The notes under the pieces are model-generated. The model was not told where the DNA came from, ran no database searches, and saw only the letters and a program-made list of their open reading frames with translations. This document shows positions 31,228 to 43,630 of a stretch of 64,000 nucleotides of DNA, in pieces. Position 1 is the stretch's first letter. Every line of letters starts with the position of its first letter. Location of the stretch: positions 81,981,430-82,045,429 of the forward strand of contig NC_077227.1 in the NCBI RefSeq assembly GCF_027887165.1. The letters are read 5' to 3'. A program made the position numbers and the translations under genes. This stretch comes from Monodelphis domestica (lineage: Eukaryota > Chordata > Mammalia > Didelphimorphia > Didelphidae).

Positions 31228-31229
<2 letters not shown>

Positions 31230-31291
<62 letters not shown>
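31230..31291 (+). repeat. (CA)31 microsatellite, (TG)31 in LGI1 sense
   Basis: A perfect 62-nt run. Its nearer end is 234 nt upstream of the exon 3 acceptor in intron 2, so the LGI1 pre-mRNA carries (UG)31 there. Confidence 0.98.
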
Positions 31292-31294
<3 letters not shown>

Positions 31295-31939
31295 CACAGA
31301 CATTTATCCTTATGCTCAAAAGTTACAGTTCAAGTTATATTCAAGGCAGGCGAGACCACTCTCAATGAGCAAAGCCAATAGCTTTAGGGAGAAAATTATT
31401 TCAGAAATTCCTCTGCTTGGGATTTCTGACAACCAGAACAACATCTGACCAGGCAGTGGGGTTCCTGGCCCGTTGGCCAGGGATGAACCAATAAGATGGC
31501 ATGTTAAGTGGTGAGGTGAGGAAATAAGCAGCCAAGCCATCTGTACCAGTTAAATAAGTAATAATTAGACCTTTTTTGGAGAGGGGAGTCAAGTACAAAA
31601 TGTAGGGTGAAGAAAAAACCATAAGCCCATTTTCTTCTTAGACAATACAAGCACTGTTGGCATCCTGACAATCTGACATCCACATTGAGAGTCAGAAGGG
31701 AATATTTTAAAAGCCACTTATGAAATGTAATCTCCATTGCCAGCCACAACACAATGGTGAGTTCTTCAAAGAATAGTTCAGATATTCTGAAGTAGAAACG
31801 TGAAGATAAATAAGGGACTATTTTACACAGTAATAATATTAATCTGGAAGAAACCACATTGCATATGACTGAAAAGGAGGTTTCTAAGTCAGGAAACTGG
31901 GTTCGAGTCCCATTTCTGATATATACTGGCTGTGTAATG

Positions 31940-32158
31940 CTTTGTTGTTAAATCATTTCAGTCATGTTTGACTCTCCATGAACCCATTTGGAGTTTTCTT
32001 GGCAATGCTGGAATGGTTTGCCATTTCCTTCTCCAACTCATTTCATAGATGGGGAAACTGAGGCAAACTGGGTTTTGCAGATAGTGTCTGAGGCTACACT
32101 GGAACTCGTGAAGATGAGTCTTCCTGATTCCAAGTCCAGTACTCCATCCATTGTGCTC
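31940..32158 (-). mobile_element. Mar1-type SINE nested in a MIR-like SINE
   Basis: The reverse-complement tail TGTTGTTAAATCATTTCAGT and GGTTTGCCATTTCCTTCTCC is followed by GATGGGGAAACTGAGGCAAA and TCTTCCTGATTCCAAGTCC. A plus-strand MIR-like SINE continues on both sides (CTGGCTGTGTAA to the left, ATCATTTAAATTTTCAGTGC to the right). Confidence 0.8.
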
Positions 32159-34039
32159 AATTTGACACTAGGTGAATCATTTAAATTTTCAGTGCCCTGA
32201 GCAACTTCTTATGACTAACTACAAATGGATCACTCTTGGTGGGTACAGAAAATTTCCTCTTTAGAAGTTCCTTATAGCAATTGAATCAGAGTTCCATTGA
32301 AATAATAATTTCTATTTCTATGTTGCTTTAAGGTTTATAGATCACTTTCCATACAACAACATGGTGAGATAAGAACTTAGCTGGTAAGTTTCTGGGAGTT
32401 ATATCCCCAAAGATGGTACAGGTTGAAAAAGAAGCTTCAAAAAGACTTAGTTAAACTAATAGATGACATACTGGTTTCAAATGGAAGCTAGAATGTTTGA
32501 GGAATGTCACTAATCTTTGAGGTTAATATCAAGAGGACAATAATGATCTTCTCCAAGATGTCCTTTGATATTCTTGCCAGAAATAGAATTGGGATTTGAG
32601 AGAACCATGAATCTGATTCTGTCAATTCTTAGATCAAAATGGCAAGCTCAGTCAGTTAGAGGGCTCAGTTTCAGGGCTGTGAGTTTGGGTTCTTACTTTG
32701 GGCTCCACTTTCAGAGGCATAGAAGCATAAAAAGAAAGAGCACTTGTGAAGATTAAAATTAATATTCAATAACTCAAGTATTATATCTATAAGATTTATT
32801 AAAATAAAAAAAACTAGAGTGAACCCTGCTTAACTCGACTGCAAGAAAGAAAAGAGCAAGGGAGGAGTCAGCAAACTTAAATACAATCATGCAAACGTGA
32901 GAACACAGGAAAAGGGAAAAGGATTCTAGGTGATACAGAAAGGAATTTGGGGTAATGTAGTTTTTAGGGGTTCAAGAATTTCCAACTATATACACTGGGC
33001 TTGGCCTGGGACTCTATTCCCAACTCTGCTAGTAATGCTACAATGGGAAAGTCACTAGATTCTTCTGAGGCTCAATTTCCTTCACTGAAAAATCGAGAGA
33101 GTTGTGATAGTTGATCTTTAATGTTCCTCCAGCTCTAAGATTCTGTGATTCCTATGTCCTTTTCTTAAAACATTTTGATTAATCCTCCATCTTCCCTCCC
33201 CCACTATCTGGCCCCCATTTATTTTTTTCCCAGGGTTTTAAGCCCAAGGGCTCCATTATTATCTGAAAAAGAAATAAACATAAAAGAACAACAACCAGGC
33301 AATGAAGTACTTCTTTGGGTCATGGGGTAAGGATATGTTGATATTTCAATATGCCATAAATTCTTACCAGTGGCTTTTGGGACCAAGGGAATGTGGGAGT
33401 GAAGAATGGCCTAAATGAGGACAATGATACCAGACCCTTAAAAGAGAACATGATTGGATCTCTAGCTGAGGACCAAGGGAAAGTGGCCAGCCTCTAAAAG
33501 CTATTTGGTATGTCTGTCACCTTAGCTTAGCCAATAGTGGAGACCTAGGGGAGGAGGGTCCACTTGGGAATATAGATTCCAGACAAGGGAGCAAGAGCAT
33601 CTGGGAGAAGAAGCCATGATGGGAGAAGGGTCAGATTTAGGGGAGTCTGGCTTGGCCATGCCTCAGGCTCTGTATGTTAATGGTTTGTCAAGCAACTGAA
33701 AGATGTGACCTGCTTCCAGAGAAGGGGCAGAGCTGTGAGATGGGCAAGAAAAGATGAGCTGCTTCAGGTGGAGCCAGACCATACAGACCTCCAGGGCAGA
33801 GAGGAAGGAGGTAACAAAGTAGAGAGGAACTTGGGAACAGAGAGGCTCATTTCTTACTGGGACTTCGGTGGAGATGGGCAAATACATGATAGGCTTTCCG
33901 TTTCCTTAGTCAGTGGGATGAGAGTGAAATGATAAAAGAGAACAGAGCCAGATAGCTCAGAAAAAAAGTATTTGCCCAAAACTCGACTTGTGTGTGCCAT
34001 ATTGAAATCCAGGGCAGCAAAATTATAGAAGGCTATGGA

Positions 34040-34550
34040 GGGCAGCTAAATTTCATCACCATGGAATTAGAATTGAGTTACCATAGAGCAAAGAACCATT
34101 TAAAAAGTGGCATTGACAAATTGGAGAATGTACAGAGAAGGACAAATAGGATGGTTAAAGTCATGTTATAGGAGAAAAGACATGGCGCTATTTACCAGAA
34201 GAAGACTTAGACATGATCTTAGTCAAACCTAAGAAGGAGACACTTGAAGCTGATCATTTTTCTTAAATACCTGAAAGGCTACAGAGGAGGAGTTAAGAGA
34301 CTGATAACATATGATCCCAGAAGGGAGAATTATAAGCACTGGGGAGTAAAGAGAAAAAAAAATTGTTTCAGGCTAAAGGACAATTTCCGAATCATTAGAC
34401 CTATCCAGAAATAGAACTGGTTGTCTAATGAAGTAGGTAATGAGTTTCCCACCATTGGAGATACCTAAGCAGAAGCTGAATGACTAACTCTTCATTTAGT
34501 TTGTTGTAAAGAGCATCGAAACATTAGGTTAGATTAGATGGTCATACTGG
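34040..34550 (+). mobile_element. CR1/L3-type LINE remnant, 3' end
   Basis: Motifs in sense order: ATTGACAAATTGGAGAATGT, TTCTTAAATACCTGAAAGGC, GAGTTTCCCACCATTGGAGA, AGATTAGATGGTCATACTGG. These match the CR1/L3 tail (LDKLE..., TGGACTAGATGACC). Confidence 0.65.
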
Positions 34551-36441
34551 AGGCTCTAGAAATCGAATTTAGTTCATAATGCAGTTAGGTTAAAATTATA
34601 AATACTACAGGGAAGGAATAGTAATATAATCACTCCCCAGAAATGATGAAACAATGAACAAAATCCGTTTTCTCTTTCAGTGTTTTCATCTCCCTTATCA
34701 CAAAGCAGAGATTCTGATCATTTGGAGTCTCTAACACAAATACCCCATCCCTTTCAGAGTCTGAAAGGGGGCTTTGTTTCCATCTGTTTCTATTTTACAA
34801 TTGGAGAGGGCCATTCCTTACTCACTGGAAGGGAGGAGGATAAATGGAAATGGGTTATATAACTAACAGTTCACTTACAGCCTTTAAGAGCTATCTTGCC
34901 ATTTGGGCTTGGCTCTTCTCAAGGAACTCTTAGCACAGATCGAATTTGTCCTTTTAGCTTTACAGTATAATTCTAATATTCAACCTGGATTTCCTTCCTC
35001 TCTGGGCTATTGGATGAATCTGGGACTTGGGATGCAAAGGGCTAGATTTGAATCTCAGCCCTGCTTCTATATTCCTGACCTTAGTAAAGTGATGCTGGGT
35101 CTCAATTTGCTAATCAGTAACTCATAAGATGAACTGGAACTTTAAAATCCTACCACTTAAGGGAGATTTTAGGCAGGAGAGATCTAGGAAGAATTATAAA
35201 TGCCATTAGTTTATAGAAAACAAATATTAAACATTAAAACCTTGATAAACTATTAGCTCTTTCCAACTATCACTGGACCCTTCTCTCTCTTTGCATGATT
35301 CCTTGAAGAGTTTCAAAGTCATTTCCCCTTTAAATATCTAAAATTTTGATATATTATTGTCAGAAAACTGGGAAAAGGATAAGGTGAATAAAATTCTGCG
35401 CTCTACTCTAGGGTTGGGGGAGAGTAGAATTTAGAGGAACACGGAGAAGGGCTGATTATCAGTTTGAAACCTACAGAGAACACTAATGAGCCAAGACCTG
35501 ACTTGCTGATATACAGGAGCTACAGGCAGAGGATAGCTTACCGAGTACAAGAAATCCCCTTGCATCCTGGGGCAATATAAACAGTGCTTCCCCCTGTTAC
35601 AGATCCAAAGTTGTGAAAATAAAGATTCAGGGATTTTTGGGTGTGAATTTCCTGTATAATGGCTTCTCACCTCATATTTTAACACGTCAGTGTTTCAGGT
35701 AACCAAGATTTCACTCACAAGAGACTGCTTCCCCTGGCACAGATCCCAATCCCTTTATACTCTTGCAGGCAGTTCTTTGTAAGTCGCTGTCACAGAAAAT
35801 AGTCTTCATCCATGGTCAAATCTCTGGTGATGGCTCTGTCAGGTCCTACCAATCTAGAAAGGCTGAGTAAAGCTCAGTGTCTCTTCTCTAAGTACCAATC
35901 TAGTTCAGGTTTCACCCCGTGCCTTCAGAAAATAACAAGACTAGTACTAGTGGCTTAATCACTAAAGTCTGCCATTGTAACCATCTCTAGCAGCTTTCTG
36001 CAGCTGGGGACCTTTGATCTGCCTTATGTTGACACATTCTCCAGTGGTCAAGATGGAGGAGGAAAAGATAAAGACATGCATGGAAACTATTCCCAGTCCT
36101 GCTATTGTGCAAAATTGCCCAACAGTATGTCAGTAATTTCAAATCAGACATTCCTAGTTGCTAGAGTAAACAACTCCCATTACGCATTATACTTCTGCCC
36201 AATCAGATGTCAAGGAGACTGACAAATTGGACATTTGTGGGCAGAATTTGGCCTAAATATTTACATGTTAAAAAAACAAACATTATGTTCAAGTCTTGAG
36301 AGACTTACATGAATGAAGTCTACCGGATAAGGCAGTAATAAGCCTAACCAATTTTGAATTCTACATTTGGAGTTAATGGAAACTTACAAATTCTATAACT
36401 ATACCGTGTGATGCTAGTACACTCTGAAAAAAACAAAAGGA

Positions 36442-36739
36442 CTGTCTCCCTATCTTTCCTAGGCTGGACGTGTAGCAGCCCCTTACACGCTCATTTCCAA
36501 TGGAAATCATCACAGAAGTTCTAACCTGTTTCAATTTTCTGACCTGGACCAGATTGCCCTTCCTCAGGGAGTCTGGTGACTCTCCTCTCCTGGATGCTCA
36601 CCAAATTGGTTCTGGACTTAGTACAAATATCCAATCAGCTTTAGTCCTTCTGCAGCTCAGAAATCCCGAGTTTGGGTGAACCAGCAGCCTTAGCCTCTTG
36701 GGCAACAGAGAACTATAGGCACTCACCACCATGCTTGAT
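36442..36739 (-). pseudogene. Full-length 7SL RNA-derived copy
   Basis: Read on the plus strand it matches the reverse complement of 7SL from end to end. Matching blocks are CTATCTTTCCTAGGCTGGA (3' end), GACCTGGACC, GATGCTCACCAAATTGG, GACTTAGTACAAATATCCAA, CAGCAGCCTTAGCCTCTTGG, AACTATAGGCACTCACCACC (5' Alu domain). The 298-nt span is practically the length of 7SL (about 300 nt). Identity is clearly reduced, so a functional RNA is unlikely. Beyond the RNA 3' end the minus strand is T-rich (CCTTTTGTTTTTTT), like the terminator of the gene rather than a retroposon poly-A tail. Confidence 0.75.
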
Positions 36740-36834
36740 GAGTCTGTCCATTTTCTAAATATGGTTCTAAGGATTATCGTCGGTAGACATAAATAGTACA
36801 GCATAGCAATTTACATAAATTGAAAAAAACTTGA

Positions 36835-37590
36835 GATGTTTTTTAGTTATTTTCTTTCAAGATATTTCAAAGTCCTTCAAACCTGGCTCCAACCTACCTT
36901 TTTAGACTTACATATTACTCTCCTTCACAGGTTCTGTTTTCATCAAACTTTCTCTCACACATGGCATCCCATTTCCTCTCTCCATGCTTCTGCACAGGGT
37001 TTTTCCCCATGTCTGAAATGAACTTTCTTCTAATCTCTGATTCTTGGAATCCATAGTTTCCCTTAAAGTGGACCACAAGCACCACCTTCTCTATGAGACC
37101 TTTTCCTGATTTTTTTGGGCACTGACCCCTCCCCTTGGAAATGAACTTGTATTTAATTTTTATGTATTTGGTATGTACTCATACATATGCATTCTATCCC
37201 CCCCCCCATAGGGGCTGTATCCTTAGCACCCAGAAATGTGTCTGGTATGAAGTGGATCCTTATGGTATATTTTTTTGTTGTTTGTTTCAGTTGTGTCCGA
37301 CCCCATTTGGGTTCATGTGTTCATGACACTATTTGGGATTTTGAAGGCAAAGATACTGGACAAGTTTGCCATTTCCTTCTCCATCTCATTTTACAGGTGA
37401 GGAAACTGAGGTAGACAGGATTAAATGACTTGCTCAAAGTCACATAGCTAGTGACTAAGGTTGGATTTGAATAGAGGTCTTCCTAACTCCAGACCTGGCA
37501 TTCTATTTATTGAGTTAACAAGCTACCCTATGTGATTATGGAAAATAGTGGGTGCTTAATATATGCTTGTTGATCGATTAATATAACAGG
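36835..37590 (+). mobile_element. L2 LINE 3' end split by a Mar1 SINE
   Basis: L2 3'-region motifs in order: AACCTGGCTCCAACCTACCT, CACATGGCATCCCATTTCC, AGCACCACCTTCTCTATGAG, then after the SINE ATAGTGGGTGCTTAATATAT and GCTTGTTGATCGATT. Confidence 0.75.
37270..37522 (-). mobile_element. Mar1-type SINE nested in L2
   Basis: Reverse-complement Mar1: TTTCAGTTGTGTCCGACCCC (RTE-like tail), TTGCCATTTCCTTCTCCATC, GAGGAAACTGAGGTAGACAG, TCTTCCTAACTCCAGACC. It separates the L2 '...CTGGTATGAAG' from 'TAGTGGGTGCTTAATA'. Confidence 0.85.
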
Positions 37591-38654
37591 GGCCTGTTGT
37601 AACAAATATTATTATAGTACAAGGATTTAGAAACCGATCAGATCATGACTTTCAAACATAATGACATCAAAAAAGCTTGATCTAATGTTGCTGTCCTGTA
37701 ACCTGTTTTAGTACTGTCCTCTGACTTCTACTATATACTCATCTTTAAATTGTAAAAATTGTATAAAAATTATACATTTTTAATTGTACAAATGAACTTT
37801 CTTCTCTAATTCACAAAGCAGAAAACTATTCTTATGCAAAGCTACAAAAACAGCCCTCCATGAGCTTGTATAGACTGTGAGCTCCTTGAAAACAGAGACC
37901 CTTTGGAACTTTGCCTTTCTCTGAATCTTCAGCACTCAGTACAATATCTGGCACATAGTAGGAGCCTTAAAGGAGTGGAGACAAAATTTCGTTTCTGTTC
38001 TTTGTTCTGTATGAGCGAAAGATATCTCTGCTACCCTGTCTGATGTATAAGAGGGAAGAGGATTTATAACCTACCTTACATAAGCCTGGAATCTTTCCCT
38101 GGGGGCAGAGTGATATTCTCTGACAGCTCTCATTTTAATATCAGTGCCTACTTTTGAGGAGGTATTTACAAAACCGTCTTACCCAGCAGCCAGATAAACT
38201 CAGTATGAGAGTAGACGGTGGAAAGGAGTAGGAGGGAACAAAAACTTCCTTCTAAACTCAATTACATGTTCTTTAGCACAGTGGGGAGAATTAGGCAGAC
38301 TGTATTTGTCATCCATGAATTATAGGTAGCAGCCCATTGAAGCCATCCTCATTAAAATGTTCATGTCTGTAGCTTGGGCCATTAGCCAACAGAGAACAAA
38401 CATTGCTTTGTTAGTATGGACATAATTCTAATTTAATGAAAAATGTTGTGTAACAGATACGTGCATAAGTCCCTCTCCATTTAATAGCCAATTTACCATA
38501 GGTACAAAGTGTAAGTCAACTTAATGTATAGGATGATTTGGATTTTCTGTGCGAAAATCCAAGTTTTGACATATTTGTTTCCTAGTTATCCAAGTGCTGA
38601 ACTCTCACTGACTTGAGGAGCTATTGCAGGGTGAGCTATATTTACATCTGGTAG

Positions 38655-39175
38655 TCATGGCACATCTCTCTGTGACCAACTGAAATGCTGTATTCAGTTT
38701 TGGGTACCATATTTGAAGGGAGGTTTTGACAAACTAATATGGCCAGAAGACCACAAACACAGTAAGGAATCTAGAAACAATGCCATGTGAGGAACAGCTG
38801 AAGGATGTATGGACACTTAGCCAGCAGGGGAGAAGAATAAAGTGAGATAGAAGAGTCATCTTGAAATATTTGAAAAATTACAAATAGTTGGGGAGAGTAA
38901 ATTTGTACTATGTTGCTTTGGAGAGCAGAATTACCTAATGCATGGAATTTACAAGGAAGCAAATTTGAGGTCAACATAAATAAAAAAACCACTTTGTAAT
39001 AATTAGAATCATCTTCCAGTGGAACAGTCTGTTAGTGAATTCCTTGTCACTGAGAATATTCATACAAAGGCTGAATGATCATATGAGATACCTTAGAAGG
39101 GATTTCTAGATTAAATACAGGGCTGGACTGTGTGTAAGGTCTCTTGCACCTCTCGAAAGCTCAGCTATGGTGATG
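38655..39175 (+). mobile_element. CR1/L3-type LINE remnant, 3' end
   Basis: Motifs: ATGCTGTATTCAGTTTTGGG, TGACAAACTAATATGGCCAG, CTTGAAATATTTGAAAAATT, CATACAAAGGCTGAATGATC, GGGCTGGACTGTGTGTAAGG. Confidence 0.65.
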
Positions 39176-40051
39176 CTCATCTCCTTCGACCACCTAATCT
39201 GAAACCTGGATTCACTCTAATACTCCCACTGGTTCTAAAACTTGTCCTTCTAACTTCAGTATCTAAATCTACAGCCCCCATCCCTGAATCATGCTCCAGT
39301 CCCACATACCTCTAGCTGCTCAGAGACCATCTCCACTTGGATGTAATAATACTTCAAACAGGTATCAGCATCAGGGTGTGGGTGGGTATCTAGTGGGTTG
39401 CTGGTCTAGTGGGTAGAGAGCCTAACACATGCCAAAGATCAGCAAGGAACTAAAGAATAGGCACAGTCATTAGGAATTAGGGACTATAAAAAACAAAGAA
39501 GATTCCTCAGAGGGATGAGGATGAGGGGAAAATAGTTGGCCCAAGGAAGGGCAGTAATGTAAAGCAATAGATGGGCAGAAAGAAGGAAAGCAGAAAAACA
39601 AGTCCACATTAATGAAACAATCACTAATGCAGTTACTGCCTGGACTTTAGGGACAGAAGAGCAGGAAGTAATTCCTGGTAAGGAATCCATAGAATGACAG
39701 AATTGAAAGTAAAATCAGGGGCCACCTAATCCAACCTGTATCTGAACAATGTGATTTTTTAACCTTTTTGTCTAAGCCCTCCTCTACTTTCCTATTAAAG
39801 GAATGACTTTTATTCCACTGTCTCTGGCATTTATTATTTTTTGCTTCCTTTCTCGCCATCATCCTTTACAATCTCTCAGATTCATTCATTCTTACTGCTG
39901 CCACCCTAGCCCAGGTTCTCATCACTTAATGCTTGGCATTTGAGTAATCAATGCCTACCTACATTTCAATACTTTCCATAATTTGAATGGACCACAAAGT
40001 TTATGGGCAAGTGAAAGACTTTGTACAATATTAAATCAGAGTATGGTCTTA

Positions 40052-40135
40052 AACACTTGTAATAAACAAATATTTGTAACAATCAAATACTTGTAATAAA
40101 CTTAAATATTTGTAATAAACAAATACTTATATTAG
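40052..40135 (+). repeat. Short AT-rich tandem repeat (about 25-bp unit)
   Basis: An ACTTGTAATAAACAAATATTTGTAA-like unit repeats about three times with variation. Confidence 0.7.
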
Positions 40136-41499
40136 TTTTTCAAAGAGTACTAGCTTGTCCTTTGGATAGGATAGGGGTGCAGGTATATTGGGAGATAATA
40201 AATATAAAAACAAAAGATAGCAACGAAAAAACTTTAAATGTTAAAAAAAATTTTTTTTGTTAGACTTTTCCAGAGAAAACTAGAGGACTGATGATACATA
40301 GTCTAGTCATGATGATGATGATGATGACAGCTACCAGCATTTTTATAGTTCTTTAAACTTTGAAGAGCATTTTACATTATTTCATTTGAGTCTCACAGTT
40401 GAGTCATGTTGCAGGTACTCTGAGTTCCTGTCTTTAGCCCCCATTCCATTTTGATTAAGGCAAATAAGGCAAGAGTAAAAGAATAGTTCAGGCCTGAGGT
40501 AGATAGGTGAGGAGTAAGAAGTTTAATGGTCAGGGCAAGGACTAGAAGACAGAGAGATCAGGGACCTGAACTAGCTCAGGGGCTAATGTCTCAGAGAATA
40601 TAGGTTGAAGAAGTAATTAAAGATGGAGATAATTTCTCCATCTAATTCTGGGCCAGGACCAAAACTTATAGAAACTTAGTGAACTCTGAGATGTTTTAGA
40701 AAGTCAGACTTTTCATTAGTGTGTGGATTCTTTTAAAGATATGTAGGCTCTAGAAACAGAGTAGTAGGTTTTGATATTCAACAGCTCTTCTACCCAGCCT
40801 TCTCTAGAGTGAAGAGGAAGATTAAATGGCCATCAGCCCCCATCGAGCTTCCCATTTTCATTGCCATCATCCTTTAAAAGCTGAGTGTTCACATTGTGCC
40901 AAGCTCTATGCTAGAATGTCAAAAACCTTGAACTCTGTCATCCAGGAACTGATATTTTATTAAGGGAACATAAGTGCAAAGATGAGCTTTTGGGGAAGTC
41001 ATTTTTTCTTCCTTCCAGTTTTTTCCAAATTACTAAGATGTAAGCTTTTGGAAATCATGAGCCACATTTTTGAATATTCTATATTTGATTCATGTCTTGA
41101 CTAATGAATCAATCTGAAGACTTGGCACTGCTGTGCATATAATTCACCAAAATAATTCTTTTCTCCTTAATTATCTAGTTTATTTTGGGTGAGACACGTT
41201 TTGCATTAATTCACCACTTCTTTTTGCCAGACTGAGTCTTAAATAATTAGGCATAAGCTCCCTTTCATATTCAGGAGACCAATGACACCTTGTCCAAAAA
41301 GGACCATTATATCTGTCTGTCCATTATTTATTCAGAATGGCCTCATGCATATGTACTGGATCATTCCACTGACCAATGAATCACTTGAACTAGTTCCAGG
41401 GCATCATTGGGAGGTGCTTCCTAGAGAGAAAAGGAATGACTTATGCATCTATTTTTCTTTGCTTATATTACCTACACCTCTACAGATGCTCCCCAGCTC

Positions 41500-41635
41500 C
41501 CGCAATTCATCAACAAATATTTATTGAGTACTTATATGCCAGGCACTATGCTAAATGCTAGAGAAGCAAAGAAAGGCAGAAATAGTTCCTGTCCTTTAGG
41601 AACTCATAATCTAAAGGAAGAAACAAATGCAAATA
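41500..41635 (+). repeat. Interspersed-repeat-like AACAAATATTTATTGAGTACT stretch
   Basis: The motif ATTTATTGAGTACTTATATG followed by CCAGGCACTATGCTAAATGC is a widely dispersed mammalian repeat end. Weaker copies are at 5905-5965, 23005-23080 and 28360-28420. The family was not named. Confidence 0.4.
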
Positions 41636-41645
41636 ATTATGAACA

Positions 41646-41651
<6 letters not shown>

Positions 41652-41741
<90 letters not shown>
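41652..41741 (+). repeat. Compound (AT)n(GA)n microsatellite
   Basis: About 35 nt of (AT)n changes directly to about 54 nt of (GA)n with one AAAGA interruption. Confidence 0.97.
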
Positions 41742-41799
41742 TATAAATTGGAGATAATCTGGCAGAGAAGACACTATCATTCAAGAAGACTAGGAAAGG

Positions 41800-41933
41800 G
41801 AGCAGCTGGGTAACTCAGTGGATTGAGAGCCAGGCCTAGAGACAGGAGGTCCTAGGTTCAAATCTAGCCTCAGACACTTCCCAGCTGTATTGATTCCAAG
41901 ATGAAAGGTAAGGGTTTAAAAAAAAAAAAGGAG
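41800..41933 (+). mobile_element. Internally deleted WSINE1/WALLSI-type SINE with target-site duplication
   Basis: Head and B-box region are intact (GCAGCTGGGTAACTCAG, TCCTAGGTTCAAATCTAGCC). Then CTTCCCAGCTGT jumps straight to ATTGATTCCAAGATG, losing about 80 nt. It ends in a poly-A run. The 12-bp repeat GACTAGGAAAGG flanks it (41788-41799, 41934-41945). Confidence 0.9.
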
Positions 41934-43069
41934 GACTAGGAAAGGCTTCTTACAGAAGGCAGAAATTTGACTGACTTGAAAGAAGTCAAGGAAATCAGGA
42001 GGTAGAGGTGAGGAGGGAGAGAATTCCAAACATGGGGAAAGTCAGTAAAATTACAGAGAGGTGGGAAATGGAGTTTCTTTTGGAAGAAATTATAAGGAGG
42101 TGCTTTAAGGCTTATAAATAATATGTCATGCATTATTTCATTTGCTATGTACTACTAAAATAATTTTGATATCTACTCAATTAAATCAGTATTGAATCAG
42201 TTCATTATGATTTCATGGATATCAGTGATTGTATTAGTAAATTAAGTAAGATAGAATGAAGTTTGATTTGGCTGATACTGTTAGGAGTCATGTGAGGTAC
42301 AATTGATTGACCCACCATCTATTGATTTTATTACTTGTATAGGAGGTTTAGGATAAATTTATACTTTGTTAGTCAGGCCTATTTTAAGGATTTACATCAA
42401 CTTGTGTTGTGTTAAAAAAAACCAGTTTCCTGTTCTTTGTTATAAATGTTCCTCACTACCTGTGGAACTCCCCGGAATACCGTGGAACAAACAGAAAAGG
42501 CTGATGGATGTCTTCTTTAGCTAATTACAGTATTTTCCCCACTTCTGAAGATGACCAATCATGAATTATAATACCTCATTCTATTTTTAGTAGTCTTCCA
42601 AGTTCTATAAAAGCAAGAATCCTTGACTGCAAGGAAGGTCTTAGATCCAATTGATTAGGGACTATTGGTCTCTTGAATAATTTGATAATTGCTTAGAACT
42701 CTGTAAGTTTCCTTTCGTTGAAGATTAGATTTTTGTGGTCTAGAGTATCTAGCTGCCAAATGAATTTTACCATTGTTAATATTATTCTGCCCTTCTCCTG
42801 CATTTAGAGAGCAGAATTAAACTAAATGATAATTAACAATGGTCTGGTAATTTACTCAGGTGTTAATATTTAAACAAACATATTTTAAATAAATATGCTA
42901 AATAAATCATTTAAAAATATGTACTCAATGCATGTAAATATTAAACTATGAAACAATACATAATCAAATTATTTCACACTTTTAAAAATGTTGACAATAT
43001 TGAAAAATATAATCTTCCATTTAATTTGACCAGGAAAACGAGTATAGTATAACTTTATATAGCTAGAAT

Positions 43070-43275
43070 ATGGGTTCTTAAGTTGGGGTCCACAGGTTGG
43101 CAAAGGATCCAGGGATAGATTTTAGAAGGACCATGAACTTTGGAAAAAAATTCCATTTTCAATTTTAATAACTTCTAACTGAAATGTACTATTTCCTTCA
43201 ATGGTTTATAAACAGTTCTAAGAAGGAGTCTATTGGCTTCACTAGACTGCCAAAGGAGTCCATGACACTGACCTA
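43070..43275. mobile_element. Candidate non-autonomous DNA transposon copy
   Basis: Begins GGGTTCTTAAGTTGGGGTCC and continues ACTTCTAACTGAAATGTACT, a familiar mammalian interspersed repeat pattern. Its start is the approximate reverse complement of the end of 11060-11215. The family was not identified. Confidence 0.35.
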
Positions 43276-43630
43276 GATCTAGATCAGTTGGGACCAACAT
43301 TGATCTTGCTATATGGTTATCCAAAAATCTAGAGAGGGACATAGTTCCCATGAAATCACATATAATGTATCAATAATAGCAAAACATTTTCAATATTTGC
43401 TGTGATATGGTTATATCTATTCTTTGTAACAAGATTCATAATGGAACTCATTAAGATTTACCCCACATTTGTCAAGTATAACTGTAAAATAATAACTGAT
43501 TTTTCCAGTGAATTGGCCAGAACTTAAGGATCTAAGTAAATGTTGTCTCTTTCAACCCTAGGAAACCAGTATACTATTTTAAAGATTCTGCCTTTGCTCA
43601 AAACATTTTTTGGAATTCTGATTTGGGAAA

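Noticed and set aside
32750-33960. LTR-like composition with an AATAAA-like stretch
   Set aside because: No direct repeat at the other side and no known LTR family recognised.
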